Shown here piece after piece: positions 1 through 8,695 of a DNA stretch of 57,193 nucleotides. The first letter of the stretch is position 1. The number at the start of each line of letters is the position of its first letter. The notes beneath the pieces were generated by a model. That model was given only the letters and a program-made list of their open reading frames with translations, had not been told where the DNA came from and searched no databases. Both the position numbers and the translations under genes were made by a program. The DNA comes from JBNKLG01 sp050292235 (lineage in GTDB: Bacteria > Pseudomonadota > Gammaproteobacteria > Chromatiales > Chromatiaceae): NCBI GenBank assembly GCA_050292235.1, contig JBNKLG010000007.1, positions 1 to 57,193 of the forward strand. The letters run 5' to 3'.

Positions 1-69
1 CTGATGGCCTTCTTTCGCGAGAGAAATGTTAAATACGCCTCAGTCAATGTCCTGTAGGTTTTTGACTTC

Positions 70-576
70 TTAGTAAGTCTTGTCTATTTGATCCGTTTTT
101 GGAAAATCTTCGAAAACGTCCGCAACTATTGAAAACCGCCAAAAATAATAGAGCGACAAACCAATAAGCCCTACATTGACCATCAGCAAACGATCCGAAA
201 TCCCCCAGGAAAAACCACCCGCGCTTTGCCCCGCAATCATAACCATCAGCGTAAAACCCATCTGAAAAACCAGACTGATACTGATCAACTCTCTTCCCCT
301 CCGCCACAACCATTCCCAGACCGGTTTTGCATTCGGCAATCGATGTCCCCAAGCTAAAAGCACCAGCAATGCGGGCAGATCTGTCAGCAAAAACCAAAGT
401 GACGTCTGTGCTGTCAAAAAGCCCATTGAGGTATTCGCGCTAGGCAAAGGCGCATTGGCCAGCAAAACAAACACAAGATGTCGACAAGTAAAAAACAATA
501 CCGCCAGCATCCAAAATGGAACCTTCAGACAGAGATATTTTCCATACTGATCAGGGTCATAGGTGTTTCGCATCAT
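70..576 (-). CDS. DUF2919 (YfeZ-like) inner-membrane protein
   Basis: A 168-residue polytopic membrane protein. The N-terminus carries the Y-D-x-x-x-Y-x-K/L-x-L-K-x-P-x-W pattern that opens DUF2919 proteins such as E. coli YfeZ, followed by about four hydrophobic segments (near residues 20-40, 60-78, 98-116 and 128-148). Function of the family is unknown. The start is the first of two tandem ATG codons, preceded by GGGAG four bases upstream. It is transcribed away from the glycosyltransferase-like gene at 744, so the intervening 167 bp must hold divergent promoters. Family assignment is from recalled pattern only, so moderate confidence. Confidence 0.6.
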   Translation of the reverse strand: MMRNTYDPDQYGKYLCLKVPFWMLAVLFFTCRHLVFVLLANAPLPSANTSMGFLTAQTSLWFLLTDLPALLVLLAWGHRLPNAKPVWEWLWRRGRELISISLVFQMGFTLMVMIAGQSAGGFSWGISDRLLMVNVGLIGLSLYYFWRFSIVADVFEDFPKTDQIDKTY

Positions 577-743
577 TCATCTCCCAAACCTTGACCAAAC
601 CTGCTTACGAAAACACACATCTTTACCGCAACAAGCCCACATTTATACCCGTTACCATCAACGATATGATGTGTTCAAAAGTTGGATACTTAATGCATAG
701 CATCCCCCATCACAGGCACACAATCTACTCAGGAACGGCTGAA

Positions 744-1427
744 ATGGAAAAAATCCGAATGATCGTTGCATCACGCCACAGTCAGCAACAATTTATAACC
801 GAGTCTGCCACTGGCAGAACCGTACGCTATACCACATACCCAAATCTAAAGCTCAGCATCACACCTGACAATAGACGCGGCCTACCCAGCGTTTACAACC
901 AAGCAATTCTTGAGACCGAAGAAGACCCCGCCATCCTGGTATTCGCTCATGACGATCTCCATTTTACCGATTTCTTTTGGTGTCATCGGTTACTGGAAGC
1001 CCTCGACCACTTTCAGATTGTTGGGCTAGCTGGTAATAAAAGACGCATTGACCAGCAACCAGGCTGGGCTTTTATCAACACTCAACTCACTTGGGATGAC
1101 CAAACCAATCTCAGCGGCGTTGTAGCACATGGAAAAGGCTTCCCACCTAACAATCTAAGCAATTTTGGGCCTTCCCGCCAGCAAGTTAAATTGCTGGATG
1201 GCCTTTTCCTTGCCGTACGAAGTGAAACACTCTGGCAGCACAATCTGATGTTTGATGAGCAATTTGATTTCCACTTCTATGACATGGATTTCTGTCGCCA
1301 AGCTGAAGTCGCCAGTCTAATCTGTGGCACCTGGGATATCGCCTTAATCCACGAGAGCGGCGGTAATTTTAATTCGCCCGCTTGGCGTGCCGGTTACCAA
1401 ACCTACCTACAGAAATGGGGAAACTGA
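744..1427 (+). CDS. Glycosyltransferase-like protein (GT-A fold, PF13712 type)
   Basis: A 227-residue cytoplasmic protein resembling the glycosyltransferase-like family typified by 'VFAHDD' motifs. VFAHDD lies at residues 66-71 (DD at 70-71, the likely metal/nucleotide-sugar binding pair). A later D-x-D-F motif (YDMDFC) sits near residue 187, with a downstream His-Glu (IHESGG). The frame is open further upstream to 516, but that part would overlap the divergent membrane-protein gene and has no family character. The ATG at 744, with AGGAAC upstream, gives the expected length. Its stop overlaps the next start (TGATG), so the two genes are translationally coupled. Probably adds a sugar to a glycan; substrate unknown. 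Confidence 0.7.
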   Translation: MEKIRMIVASRHSQQQFITESATGRTVRYTTYPNLKLSITPDNRRGLPSVYNQAILETEEDPAILVFAHDDLHFTDFFWCHRLLEALDHFQIVGLAGNKRRIDQQPGWAFINTQLTWDDQTNLSGVVAHGKGFPPNNLSNFGPSRQQVKLLDGLFLAVRSETLWQHNLMFDEQFDFHFYDMDFCRQAEVASLICGTWDIALIHESGGNFNSPAWRAGYQTYLQKWGN

Positions 1428-2146
1428 TGTCTGAGATACACCAAACACCAGCGCATGAACGACACAACCCTGATCTATTGGCCCTCATACCAAGGGAAGC
1501 CAAGGACCTGATTGAGATAGGCTGTTCCTCAGGAGCCTTGGCTCGAGAACTAAAAAAACAGAATTCTCATATCAGATACCTGGGTATGGAAATCGATACC
1601 GGCTATGCCGAACTGGCACGCCGCCATTGCGATGAAGTTCTATGCCTTAATCTTGAGGATGCTGCACCTGAATTCTGGGAAAACCAACGAACTCGGGACT
1701 GCTGGATTTTTGGCGATGTCCTTGAACATCTTTATGACCCCTGGAGAATTCTGAATAAGATCCACAACGTCATCCCAGCCAATGGATCTGTGGTTGCCTG
1801 CATTCCCAACATGCAGCACTGGTCGATCCAGGCTCGACTCTCTTTAGGCAACCTAAACTATGAGGACAGCGGCTTACTGGATAGAACACACATTCGTTGG
1901 TTCACCCGTTCCACAATGATCCAAATGTTTAGCCAGGCTGGCTTTGAGATCACCGCTGGAACGCCCCGAATCTTCCCTGAGCCAGCACGGGATGGTTTCT
2001 TGCCCCAGATACGCGCCATGGCGATAGCCGCTGGAGGAGACCCAAATCAAGCCGTAAAAGATGCCATGGTCTTGCAATTTGTCATAAAAGCCCAACCCAA
2101 AAAACCCCATGTAGCAACTTTCCCAGAAAAGGCAGAAGTCTCGTGA
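1427..2146 (+). CDS. Class I SAM-dependent methyltransferase
   Basis: 239 residues. The SAM-binding motif I (EIGCSSG) is at residues 30-36, an acidic motif II follows (GMEID), and the post-motif GDVLEHLYDPW is typical of methyltransferase_11/23 proteins found in glycan clusters. The start ATG overlaps the stop of the glycosyltransferase-like gene by one base, so both are probably made from one mRNA. The gene ends about 165 bp before the pilA promoter. The likely substrate is a sugar or lipid-linked glycan (inference from context); the fold assignment is secure, the substrate is not. Confidence 0.75.
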   Translation: MSEIHQTPAHERHNPDLLALIPREAKDLIEIGCSSGALARELKKQNSHIRYLGMEIDTGYAELARRHCDEVLCLNLEDAAPEFWENQRTRDCWIFGDVLEHLYDPWRILNKIHNVIPANGSVVACIPNMQHWSIQARLSLGNLNYEDSGLLDRTHIRWFTRSTMIQMFSQAGFEITAGTPRIFPEPARDGFLPQIRAMAIAAGGDPNQAVKDAMVLQFVIKAQPKKPHVATFPEKAEVS

Positions 2147-2189
2147 CACTGGGATGTTGTGCAACAAGTCGCCAGAGTGAGTACCAGAT

Positions 2190-2204
2190 GACAATTTGCG
2201 ACAA
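2190..2204 (+). promoter_or_regulatory. Possible activator-binding repeats upstream of the pilA promoter
   Basis: GACAA occurs twice, at 2190-2194 and 2200-2204, exactly 10 bp (one helical turn) apart and about 110-120 bp upstream of the sigma-54 element. Another TGACA is at the end of the preceding gene (2143-2147). Sigma-54 pilA promoters need the enhancer-binding protein PilR, whose known sites contain TGTC/GACA cores. Assigning these repeats to PilR is inference. Confidence 0.35.
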
Positions 2205-2311
2205 CTGCCGCCCTTCAAGGTCACCCCCGCGGCAGTTACAGCAAGCACAATCCAGATAGACACCAATACAACCCATTGTGTTAAAAGAAAAATAATTAGG
2301 AATCCAAGGAT

Positions 2312-2327
2312 TGGCACACCATCTGCT
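2312..2327 (+). promoter_or_regulatory. Sigma-54 (RpoN) promoter of pilA
   Basis: TGGCAC-N5-CTGCT gives the -24 GG and -12 GC doublets at the canonical 10-bp separation, with five of six bases of TGGCAC matched exactly plus the sixth. It lies 63 bp before the pilA ATG, so transcription would start near 2338-2340. RpoN/PilR control of pilA is established in Pseudomonas and relatives. Confidence 0.8.
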
Positions 2328-2389
2328 TTACCCAAGGCAGCCACCCCTACCAAGGCGGCCTTTCAAAACGCATTTAGGAGATTAATCCA

Positions 2390-2809
2390 ATGAAAAAACA
2401 ATCCGGTTTTACTCTGATCGAACTCATGATCGTTGTGGCCATCGTCGGCATCCTGGCCGCCATCGCCATCCCTGCCTACCAGGACTATATGATCCGCTCC
2501 AAGGTCTCTGAGTGTGCCGCCAGCCTGGGTGCTTGCAAAACCTCTGTGGCTGAATTCTATGGCACCAAGGCCTATTTCCCACCCACCAATACCTCTGCTG
2601 GCTGTAGCACCGATGCCTCCCAGTACTGTGCTGCTGCTACGGTTGCGGGTAGTGGCGCTATTACCGTTGGGGTTCTAACCACAACCGGTACCGCTGCAGG
2701 CTGCACACTTACCCTTACCCCCGGATCTACTACTGCTGGTGCCATCACCTCTTGGAACGGCAGTAACTCTGGCTGTAATGTGGCTCACATCCCAGCCAAC
2801 TACCGCTAA
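2390..2809 (+). CDS. pilA: Type IV major pilin PilA
   Basis: 139-residue type IVa prepilin. The leader is six residues, MKKQSG, with processing between Gly6 and Phe7 by PilD. Mature FTLIE has the obligatory Glu5, and the hydrophobic alpha-1 helix runs to about residue 30. There are six cysteines (42, 49, 72, 80, 105, 129), more than the usual single C-terminal pair, so extra disulfides are possible. The Ser/Thr/Gly-rich head (roughly 66-125) would offer many O-glycosylation sites. TAGGAGA precedes the ATG by eight bases. A strong terminator follows. pilA is separated from pilBCD by about 16 kb of glycan-type genes. Confidence 0.95.
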   Translation: MKKQSGFTLIELMIVVAIVGILAAIAIPAYQDYMIRSKVSECAASLGACKTSVAEFYGTKAYFPPTNTSAGCSTDASQYCAAATVAGSGAITVGVLTTTGTAAGCTLTLTPGSTTAGAITSWNGSNSGCNVAHIPANYR

Positions 2810-2834
2810 GCTGGTTAACGTCTGATCTCCTCCT

Positions 2835-4883
2835 TTGTTGACTGAGACAGACCAAGCCACCCCAACCCTTTCAAAACGAAAGGGTTGGGGTTTTCTTTTA
2901 CTCCTTCTAATTGCTCTTACTACTTGCTTCTTTGTTTACCGCATTGGCTTTCCCGCTTTCTGGACCTTTGACGACCATCACTCATTGCAAGGACTAGAGT
3001 CCGTACAGGATTGGGATTCCGCCAAATCCTTTGTACTGAATAACAATACCGGCCCTACAGGCCGCCCCCTATCAATGCTTTCTTTCCTGGTCAATCTCGA
3101 TGACTGGGATAAAAATCCGGCAGGCTTCCGCCAGATCAATACCTGGATTCATCTGGCCAATATAGTTTTGGTCGCCATATTAGCCACACTGATTGCTCGA
3201 CTCACCCCCTTACACACACAAGCTCTGGGATTTGGTATAACCCTAGCTATCATCTGGGGACTCCACCCTTTTCTTGCCTCTAGTGTGCTTTCCGTTGTAC
3301 AACGCATGACGCTACTATCGGCCAGCTTCGCCTTACTGGGGCTCATTGGCTATCTGCTTGGCAGACGCCGGTTACAAACTCACCCTATCCAGGGGTGGCT
3401 GACGATTTTTGCCAGCATTATTTTTGGTACTTTATTCGCCACGTTTTCCAAAGAAAACGGTGCTCTTTTGCCCATTTTCATTGGTTTGCTAGAACTACAA
3501 ATCCTCTCGCGCTACCGCCTAGTATCCCGCCCCTACTGGCGCCCCTTCAGCTTATTGCTGTTCTGGGGACCAGTATTCGTTTTACTTGGTTACATGGCAA
3601 CCCTCGTGCCCAGCATTCTACAGCCAGCACCCATGGCCTTTCGGGCCTTTTCCTGGGACCAGCGACTTTGGTCTGAGGCGCTCATTCTCTGGGAATACGT
3701 CAAGCAGATTTTCGTCCCCAATATTCAGACCATGGGGCCACTACAGGACGACAGCAGCCGAATTCATGGCATGGATCCCTTTACACTGGCTGCTGTCACG
3801 GCCTGGGTAATAGCAATATTTGCAGCCATTCGGCTAAGGCAAACATTTCCCATCATCTTATTCGGGTTAGGCTTTTTTTTGTGCGGCCATCTTTTGGAAT
3901 CATCTCTGATCCAACTGGAACTTTACTTTGAGCACCGCAACTATCTACCCAGCCTAGGACTGCTGGCCATTCCCCTCAGCACAGTTTTTATCGCAGACGA
4001 ATCACCAGCTCGGCACCTCATCATTCTCGCACTCATCCCAGGCTTGGCCTTTCTGCTTTTTGTCACGACGCGCGGCTGGGGTGACCCCAGCCTGAGTGCT
4101 GAGCGCTGGTACAACGCCCATCCCACCTCTACCAGAGCCGTGGACTATAAAAGTTCGGTCGTTGAAGCCCATGGCGGCACCAAACAAGCAGCGTTATTTG
4201 TTGCCGAGGCCTCAAACAATAACCCTAATAATCCCATGATAGCCACCAAAGGATTAGCACTGAGTTGCGCCGCCAACCAGAAAGCCAGTGGCACCGGTCT
4301 GTTGAAGCGTCTGACGGAAATACTTCAGAACAAGCCGCCTATTGACCAAATCAGGGCCTCCTTACCTCATTTGCAGTCATTGCTGGGCCACAGACTCTCA
4401 AGCCAATGCAACTGGCTGGATCTGAATGATATCAGAAGGTTACTGGAAGGTATCCTGACGACCAAAACGCTGGAGAACTCCCCAGGAGAGCTGGCTGGCG
4501 TGCATAACGCACTAGGTCTTATTCTCTTTACTCAGGGGAATCCTGTTGAGGCCCTGAATCATTTAAACACCAGCTACCAGACACATGCCAACTACTGGAA
4601 CCTAGCCCGCTATCTCCTCGCCTTGCAAGCGTTGGGACTCGACAAGGAGGCGGACCAGATTAAGGCCGATTTTCTTGCCAAACGACCATCTGGCATATAT
4701 TCCCAAGAAGACCACGAACGTCGCCTCGAACAGGCCATGACCGAGATTCAACAGCAAGTGCGTTTCACCACCAAAAAGGGCAGCAACCACAAGAAGGCAC
4801 TGTTCTTTGGCAAAGACACGCCCATCGCCCCCGCTTGGCCCTTACCCAGCACACCAGCGCTGCCACCACTGATGATAGAGTGA
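2835..4883 (+). CDS. Polytopic GT-C-like membrane protein with C-terminal TPRs (candidate pilin/surface glycosyltransferase)
   Basis: 682 residues from a TTG start. A first membrane helix (about 18-38) is followed by F-D-D at 45-47 in the first periplasmic loop, the place where GT-C enzymes carry their catalytic acidic pair. About ten further hydrophobic segments follow, with V-x-Q-R-M and F-S-K-E-N-G motifs reminiscent of TMTC/DUF1736-type proteins. The C-terminal quarter has a TPR-like stretch (about 545-600). The next Met codons fall after the first helix, so the TTG near 2835 or a nearby non-ATG codon must start the protein, yet no good Shine-Dalgarno is visible. The pilA terminator lies inside codons 9-22. 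Position directly after pilA suggests pilin O-glycosylation (TfpO/TfpW/PglL-like role), which is inference. Confidence 0.6.
   Translation: MLTETDQATPTLSKRKGWGFLLLLLIALTTCFFVYRIGFPAFWTFDDHHSLQGLESVQDWDSAKSFVLNNNTGPTGRPLSMLSFLVNLDDWDKNPAGFRQINTWIHLANIVLVAILATLIARLTPLHTQALGFGITLAIIWGLHPFLASSVLSVVQRMTLLSASFALLGLIGYLLGRRRLQTHPIQGWLTIFASIIFGTLFATFSKENGALLPIFIGLLELQILSRYRLVSRPYWRPFSLLLFWGPVFVLLGYMATLVPSILQPAPMAFRAFSWDQRLWSEALILWEYVKQIFVPNIQTMGPLQDDSSRIHGMDPFTLAAVTAWVIAIFAAIRLRQTFPIILFGLGFFLCGHLLESSLIQLELYFEHRNYLPSLGLLAIPLSTVFIADESPARHLIILALIPGLAFLLFVTTRGWGDPSLSAERWYNAHPTSTRAVDYKSSVVEAHGGTKQAALFVAEASNNNPNNPMIATKGLALSCAANQKASGTGLLKRLTEILQNKPPIDQIRASLPHLQSLLGHRLSSQCNWLDLNDIRRLLEGILTTKTLENSPGELAGVHNALGLILFTQGNPVEALNHLNTSYQTHANYWNLARYLLALQALGLDKEADQIKADFLAKRPSGIYSQEDHERRLEQAMTEIQQQVRFTTKKGSNHKKALFFGKDTPIAPAWPLPSTPALPPLMIE
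2860..2899 (+). terminator. Rho-independent terminator of pilA
   Basis: A 13-bp perfect stem (2860-2872 pairing with 2878-2890: CCCCAACCCTTTC / GAAAGGGTTGGGG) with a 5-base loop is followed by TTTTCTTTT. It ends the pilA message 50 bp after the stop codon. It also lies inside the 5-prime coding part of the following membrane-protein gene. Confidence 0.9.
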
Positions 4884-6815
4884 CTCCATATCCAGCGTAA
4901 AACGCTGCCCATCCATGAGTGGTGACTGCTGCATCTTGTCGCGCAAGACCAAACGCAGCTCGCTTAAGTGCTCTGGCTCAGAGGTCATGGCCTTAATAAT
5001 CTCTACATACTCCTCTTTGCTATGGGCGATAAAATTCGTCAGCCCCAGATTGGAAAGAATGCTATAGCCCCCGCGGGAAATAGAACGATCACCCACCAGG
5101 GTCACCAGAGGAACGCCCATAAAGAGGACATCAAATGAGGTGGTACCACCATTATAGGGAAAGGGGTCCAGGGCGAGATCTACCTCAGAAATCGAGGCCA
5201 AATACCCCTGATAGGACTGCCTGGGGGCAAAGCAAATCCGTTCGGCACCAATCCCTTTTTCTGCCATGAAATCAATAACGCGCTGCTCCCCCCTACCCAC
5301 AGGTACCGCTGCCAAATGTAGTTTGCCCGTCGGCACAGCCAAAAGCACCTCTGTCCACAGCGACAAAACAGAATCATTGACCTTGCCAAAGTAATTGAAA
5401 GCACCCAAGGTGATGTAACCATTCTCTTGCCAAGGTGATGGAGCCACTGGCGGTGCGCCACTATATGGCATATGACACCATTGGCAATTGGGCATTCGAG
5501 CCAATTGTTCAATGTGGAAATCCTCGGTTAACCCAGGGGGGTCGGTAAAACCATCACAAATGCGATAGTCCATGGTTTTCAGACCCGTCGTTCCGAGATA
5601 ACCCAACCAAGTGGCCTGCACAGGGGCGGGCTTACGGGCGAAAATCCCCAACCGATGACCATCGGTAATGCCACTCAAATCGATCAAAATATCAATACTC
5701 TCTCTGCGCACCAACTTCGAAACCGCCTCGTCTGACAGACTTGCCACTTCGTGCCAGTGATCCACCTCCGACTTTAAACGCAGGTTAACCTCATCATGGC
5801 GAGTCGCCGAAGAGAAGGCATGAACCTGAAAACGATTCCGGTCATGATGCAGGAATAACGGCTCCACAAAACGGGCGACAGGATGTTCCTTGAAATCTGC
5901 TGACACATAGCCAACACGTATCTGCTTCTCTTGGTCTCGACTGTTACCATGTACGATACACGTTGGGTAATACCTCGAAAGATAGCGCTCGGAAAAATCA
6001 AGATGCTCTTGAAAACGCTGATCAACAGAACAGTCTGGATCATAGTTACCAGCAAAGGTCCGCATCATGCCCAAATCTGGATCATCGGGATCAAAAGGTA
6101 ACGCCCTATCCAAAAATTCCAGTGCTTTAGGGATCATGCCCATATCACCGTAGCACTTTGCCAAACGAGCCAAGACTTTAGGATCGTTTGAGATGAGAGC
6201 CACTAATCGCTCTAAATAAGTGGCCGCATCACTTTTCCTATCTTCGAAAAAGAGCATGCTTCCCAAATGCCTCAAAGCAGTCACGTGATTGGGATCAACA
6301 TCAAGCACTGATTGCATAACCTCTATAGCTTCCTGGCGCCTTTTTAACCTCATTAACGCATGACCCAAACTACTCCGGGCTTCTACAGACTGAGCGACAG
6401 GCAGCAGCTCTATTGCCTTTCGATAAAGAGCAACCGCCTCTTGCATATCTTCACGCAAAATAGCCAGCCGCCCCAGGTTCCCATAGGCTGGCCCAAAATC
6501 AGGATCACTTCGAATCGCCAACCGATATTGAGCCTCGGCCTCGGCCTGATCGCCTTTAAGCCCCATGAGATTACCCAGATTCAGCAAAGCCCTGGGTAAA
6601 TCTGGTACCAGTTGAAGCGCCTCTCTATAGGAGGCCTCAGCCAAATCAAACTGGCCAGAATCCTCGTACTGCTGCCCCTGTAGGATCAAAGATTCAAGTT
6701 GGTCATTCGTAAATGGATTAGCTAATGCAGAGAGGTTGGGGGAAGATGATACCTCGACAGCGACACCCCGCTTTTCCAGCCAACCAATTAAATAGTGACG
6801 AAAACGATCTAACAT
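4842..6815 (-). CDS. TPR-containing O-GlcNAc transferase, SPINDLY family (GT41)
   Basis: 657 residues. About six TPR units occupy residues 38-250, and the C-terminal half is a GT41 catalytic domain. Visible family motifs are S-A-D-F-x-x-H-P (305-312, with the catalytic-type His311), the D-L-S-G-I-T loop (379-384), W-L-G-Y-x-G-T-T-G (403-411), F-N-Y-F-G-K (473-478, Lys for the UDP phosphates) and N-G-G-T-T-S (555-560). GT41 enzymes transfer GlcNAc (or another hexose) to Ser/Thr of cytoplasmic proteins, with TPRs choosing the substrate. Its ATG overlaps the stop of the sulfotransferase gene by seven bases (ATGTTAG). The 3-prime end overlaps the convergent GT-C-like gene by 42 bp. Confidence 0.88.
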   Translation of the reverse strand: MLDRFRHYLIGWLEKRGVAVEVSSSPNLSALANPFTNDQLESLILQGQQYEDSGQFDLAEASYREALQLVPDLPRALLNLGNLMGLKGDQAEAEAQYRLAIRSDPDFGPAYGNLGRLAILREDMQEAVALYRKAIELLPVAQSVEARSSLGHALMRLKRRQEAIEVMQSVLDVDPNHVTALRHLGSMLFFEDRKSDAATYLERLVALISNDPKVLARLAKCYGDMGMIPKALEFLDRALPFDPDDPDLGMMRTFAGNYDPDCSVDQRFQEHLDFSERYLSRYYPTCIVHGNSRDQEKQIRVGYVSADFKEHPVARFVEPLFLHHDRNRFQVHAFSSATRHDEVNLRLKSEVDHWHEVASLSDEAVSKLVRRESIDILIDLSGITDGHRLGIFARKPAPVQATWLGYLGTTGLKTMDYRICDGFTDPPGLTEDFHIEQLARMPNCQWCHMPYSGAPPVAPSPWQENGYITLGAFNYFGKVNDSVLSLWTEVLLAVPTGKLHLAAVPVGRGEQRVIDFMAEKGIGAERICFAPRQSYQGYLASISEVDLALDPFPYNGGTTSFDVLFMGVPLVTLVGDRSISRGGYSILSNLGLTNFIAHSKEEYVEIIKAMTSEPEHLSELRLVLRDKMQQSPLMDGQRFTLDMESLYHQWWQRWCAG

Positions 6816-8572
6816 CGATATCTTCTCATCCAGTTTTTTAAGAAACCCTTCTTCACCGACAGGCCTCTCTCAGACAGATCTTTTTCATAATCAGCAAGTC
6901 CCTCCCCCATAGCATCTACCATTGGCTGCAAATAGGGCACATAATTATGCCAGCGGGCACGGGAGGTCTGATAGATGGGCTGCCTCACTTGATAGAGACT
7001 GGCAGTTTGGACTGTTCTCTTCTTTTTTTGGTGAAAACTCAACACATCAGACGTCCATTTCAAATCACAGTATTCAAAAAGCTCCTGGGTTGTCTGCTCG
7101 GGTTCGGCAATCAATCGCTCATAAGACAGATCAAATATAGAAATCGGCAATATCTTCTGCCAATGCTTTATCATAGCAAGATGCAACTCATAGTACTGCC
7201 CAATACTGGTAAGATCAAAAGCCCAATCCACTGTTTCAGGATAATCATAACATTGAAAATAATTAGACAAGCCCGCGTCCAATGGATGACGATGCACACG
7301 CACAATTTTGGCATTTGGAAAAGCAAGGGCAATAACCCCCAGCAACGGAGTATGATTTAATTGCTTATCAGCTATTCTGACACCACTGACCTCGCCCAAC
7401 CGCCTTACAGCCTCCGCCAGATAATCGTCTGCAAAAGCTTCGTAGAACTCACCCATTTGCCCCGACAAAATACTGGGAAACCAGTTTTCATTTCGGACAT
7501 TTTCTTTTTTTGCAAGTTTTCTCATATAACTCCACATAATATTCGACTCACCCAGTGAATCAACACTCTTATCACAAAGCAAAATCTGCTCAACCAATGT
7601 TGATCCAGATCTGGGCATACCTATAATAAATATCGGGCTTTCTGTCCTCGCAGAAGCATTTCCACCAGAAAAAAAAGGCTTCCTAAAAAACCTACAGAAT
7701 TGGTCAAGTTCAGTTTTGTGCAAACGATAATCGTAATGAGCGCTAATAAGATTATTTCCACTACGAAAATGTCCAAAAGCCTTTTTCCACTCCCGCATAT
7801 CATCAAATGCCTTTCCCAGGGCAAAGTGCAGCCGAGTCCTAGACGCTGTTGGCATTGAACACCCCAAGGCCGACTCCATCCTTTTTATCAGTTGTTGATC
7901 TTTTTCAGCAAACTTCATCGACCGTGATAGCAAAAAATATAAATTCCCATAATCAGGAAAGTGGTTGATGGCCGTTTTAAGTAGCTCTCCTGCCTCCTCA
8001 TCTTTACCAAAGATCTGATAAATATTTGCCATATTAATATGATTTGCCACATCATTAGGCGCCAGTTTTAATGCAACATTTCCATGATAAACAGCAGCTT
8101 CATCATCACCAAAAGCCGCCAGAGCCAATGCCAGATAAGTTTGTGCTGGATAGTGCTTATCATCTATGGAAACTGCCTTTTTAAGGCACTCTATTGAGGC
8201 ATCAATTTCCCAACTGGAGTAGAAAAGATACCCCAATCCTGTCAATGCTCTTAAACAATTATCATCAACACCCAGTGCATGCCGATAAGCAGATTCAGCA
8301 TGCTCTTTTTGACCTAAAGTGCGGTATATCTCTCCCAACAAAGCATGGAAATCAGCCCAACCAGAGATATCTCCCTGACACCCCAACATCAAGTCCAAAG
8401 CAAATGCCGCCTGACCGGAAGAGAATCTGGCCACAGCCATCCAATAGATTAGCTCTACCTCCGCATAATCTCCTGTCCAATGCTCCTCCAACAAACCTAT
8501 TGCTTGCTCATATTGAGCATTAGTAATATGCCGCTCCGCTCTCTTGATGACATTATTTAGATTTTTCGACAC
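6809..8572 (-). CDS. TPR-containing sulfotransferase
   Basis: 587 residues from a GTG at 8570-8572, chosen because AGGAGG lies four bases upstream; the frame is open to 8653 but the extra residues look random. TPR-like helices fill about residues 15-225. The sulfotransferase domain follows, with the PAPS 5-prime-phosphosulfate loop G-M-P-R-S-G-S-T-L (318-326) and the 3-prime-phosphate motif R-V-H-R-H-P-L-D-A-G-L-S-N-Y-F (425-439). Such proteins resemble tyrosylprotein sulfotransferases and sulfate a protein or glycan from PAPS; the acceptor is unknown. Overlap with the downstream O-GlcNAc transferase indicates coupled synthesis. The gene is visibly AT-richer than the dcw region, suggesting acquisition. 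Confidence 0.85.
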   Translation of the reverse strand: MSKNLNNVIKRAERHITNAQYEQAIGLLEEHWTGDYAEVELIYWMAVARFSSGQAAFALDLMLGCQGDISGWADFHALLGEIYRTLGQKEHAESAYRHALGVDDNCLRALTGLGYLFYSSWEIDASIECLKKAVSIDDKHYPAQTYLALALAAFGDDEAAVYHGNVALKLAPNDVANHINMANIYQIFGKDEEAGELLKTAINHFPDYGNLYFLLSRSMKFAEKDQQLIKRMESALGCSMPTASRTRLHFALGKAFDDMREWKKAFGHFRSGNNLISAHYDYRLHKTELDQFCRFFRKPFFSGGNASARTESPIFIIGMPRSGSTLVEQILLCDKSVDSLGESNIMWSYMRKLAKKENVRNENWFPSILSGQMGEFYEAFADDYLAEAVRRLGEVSGVRIADKQLNHTPLLGVIALAFPNAKIVRVHRHPLDAGLSNYFQCYDYPETVDWAFDLTSIGQYYELHLAMIKHWQKILPISIFDLSYERLIAEPEQTTQELFEYCDLKWTSDVLSFHQKKKRTVQTASLYQVRQPIYQTSRARWHNYVPYLQPMVDAMGEGLADYEKDLSERGLSVKKGFLKNWMRRYRC

Positions 8573-8695
8573 ACGTCCTCCTATGATGGATTCACCCGCC
8601 GGACTCAAGCTCCAAGTGCGCCACGCCAAGAAGCTATGCTCCCCGGCCACCATCGGCTAGACTAACACAGACCAACAAACCTGACGGAGAATGCC

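Noticed and set aside
516..743. N-terminal extension of the glycosyltransferase-like gene
   Set aside because: It overlaps the divergent DUF2919 gene and its residues do not resemble the family; ATG 744 fits better.
2196..2393. 65-codon open frame ending at the pilA start
   Set aside because: It covers the sigma-54 promoter and has no Shine-Dalgarno or family character; regulatory DNA explains the region.
8573..8653. 27-residue N-terminal extension of the TPR sulfotransferase
   Set aside because: AGGAGG directly before GTG 8572 and the TPR start support the shorter protein.
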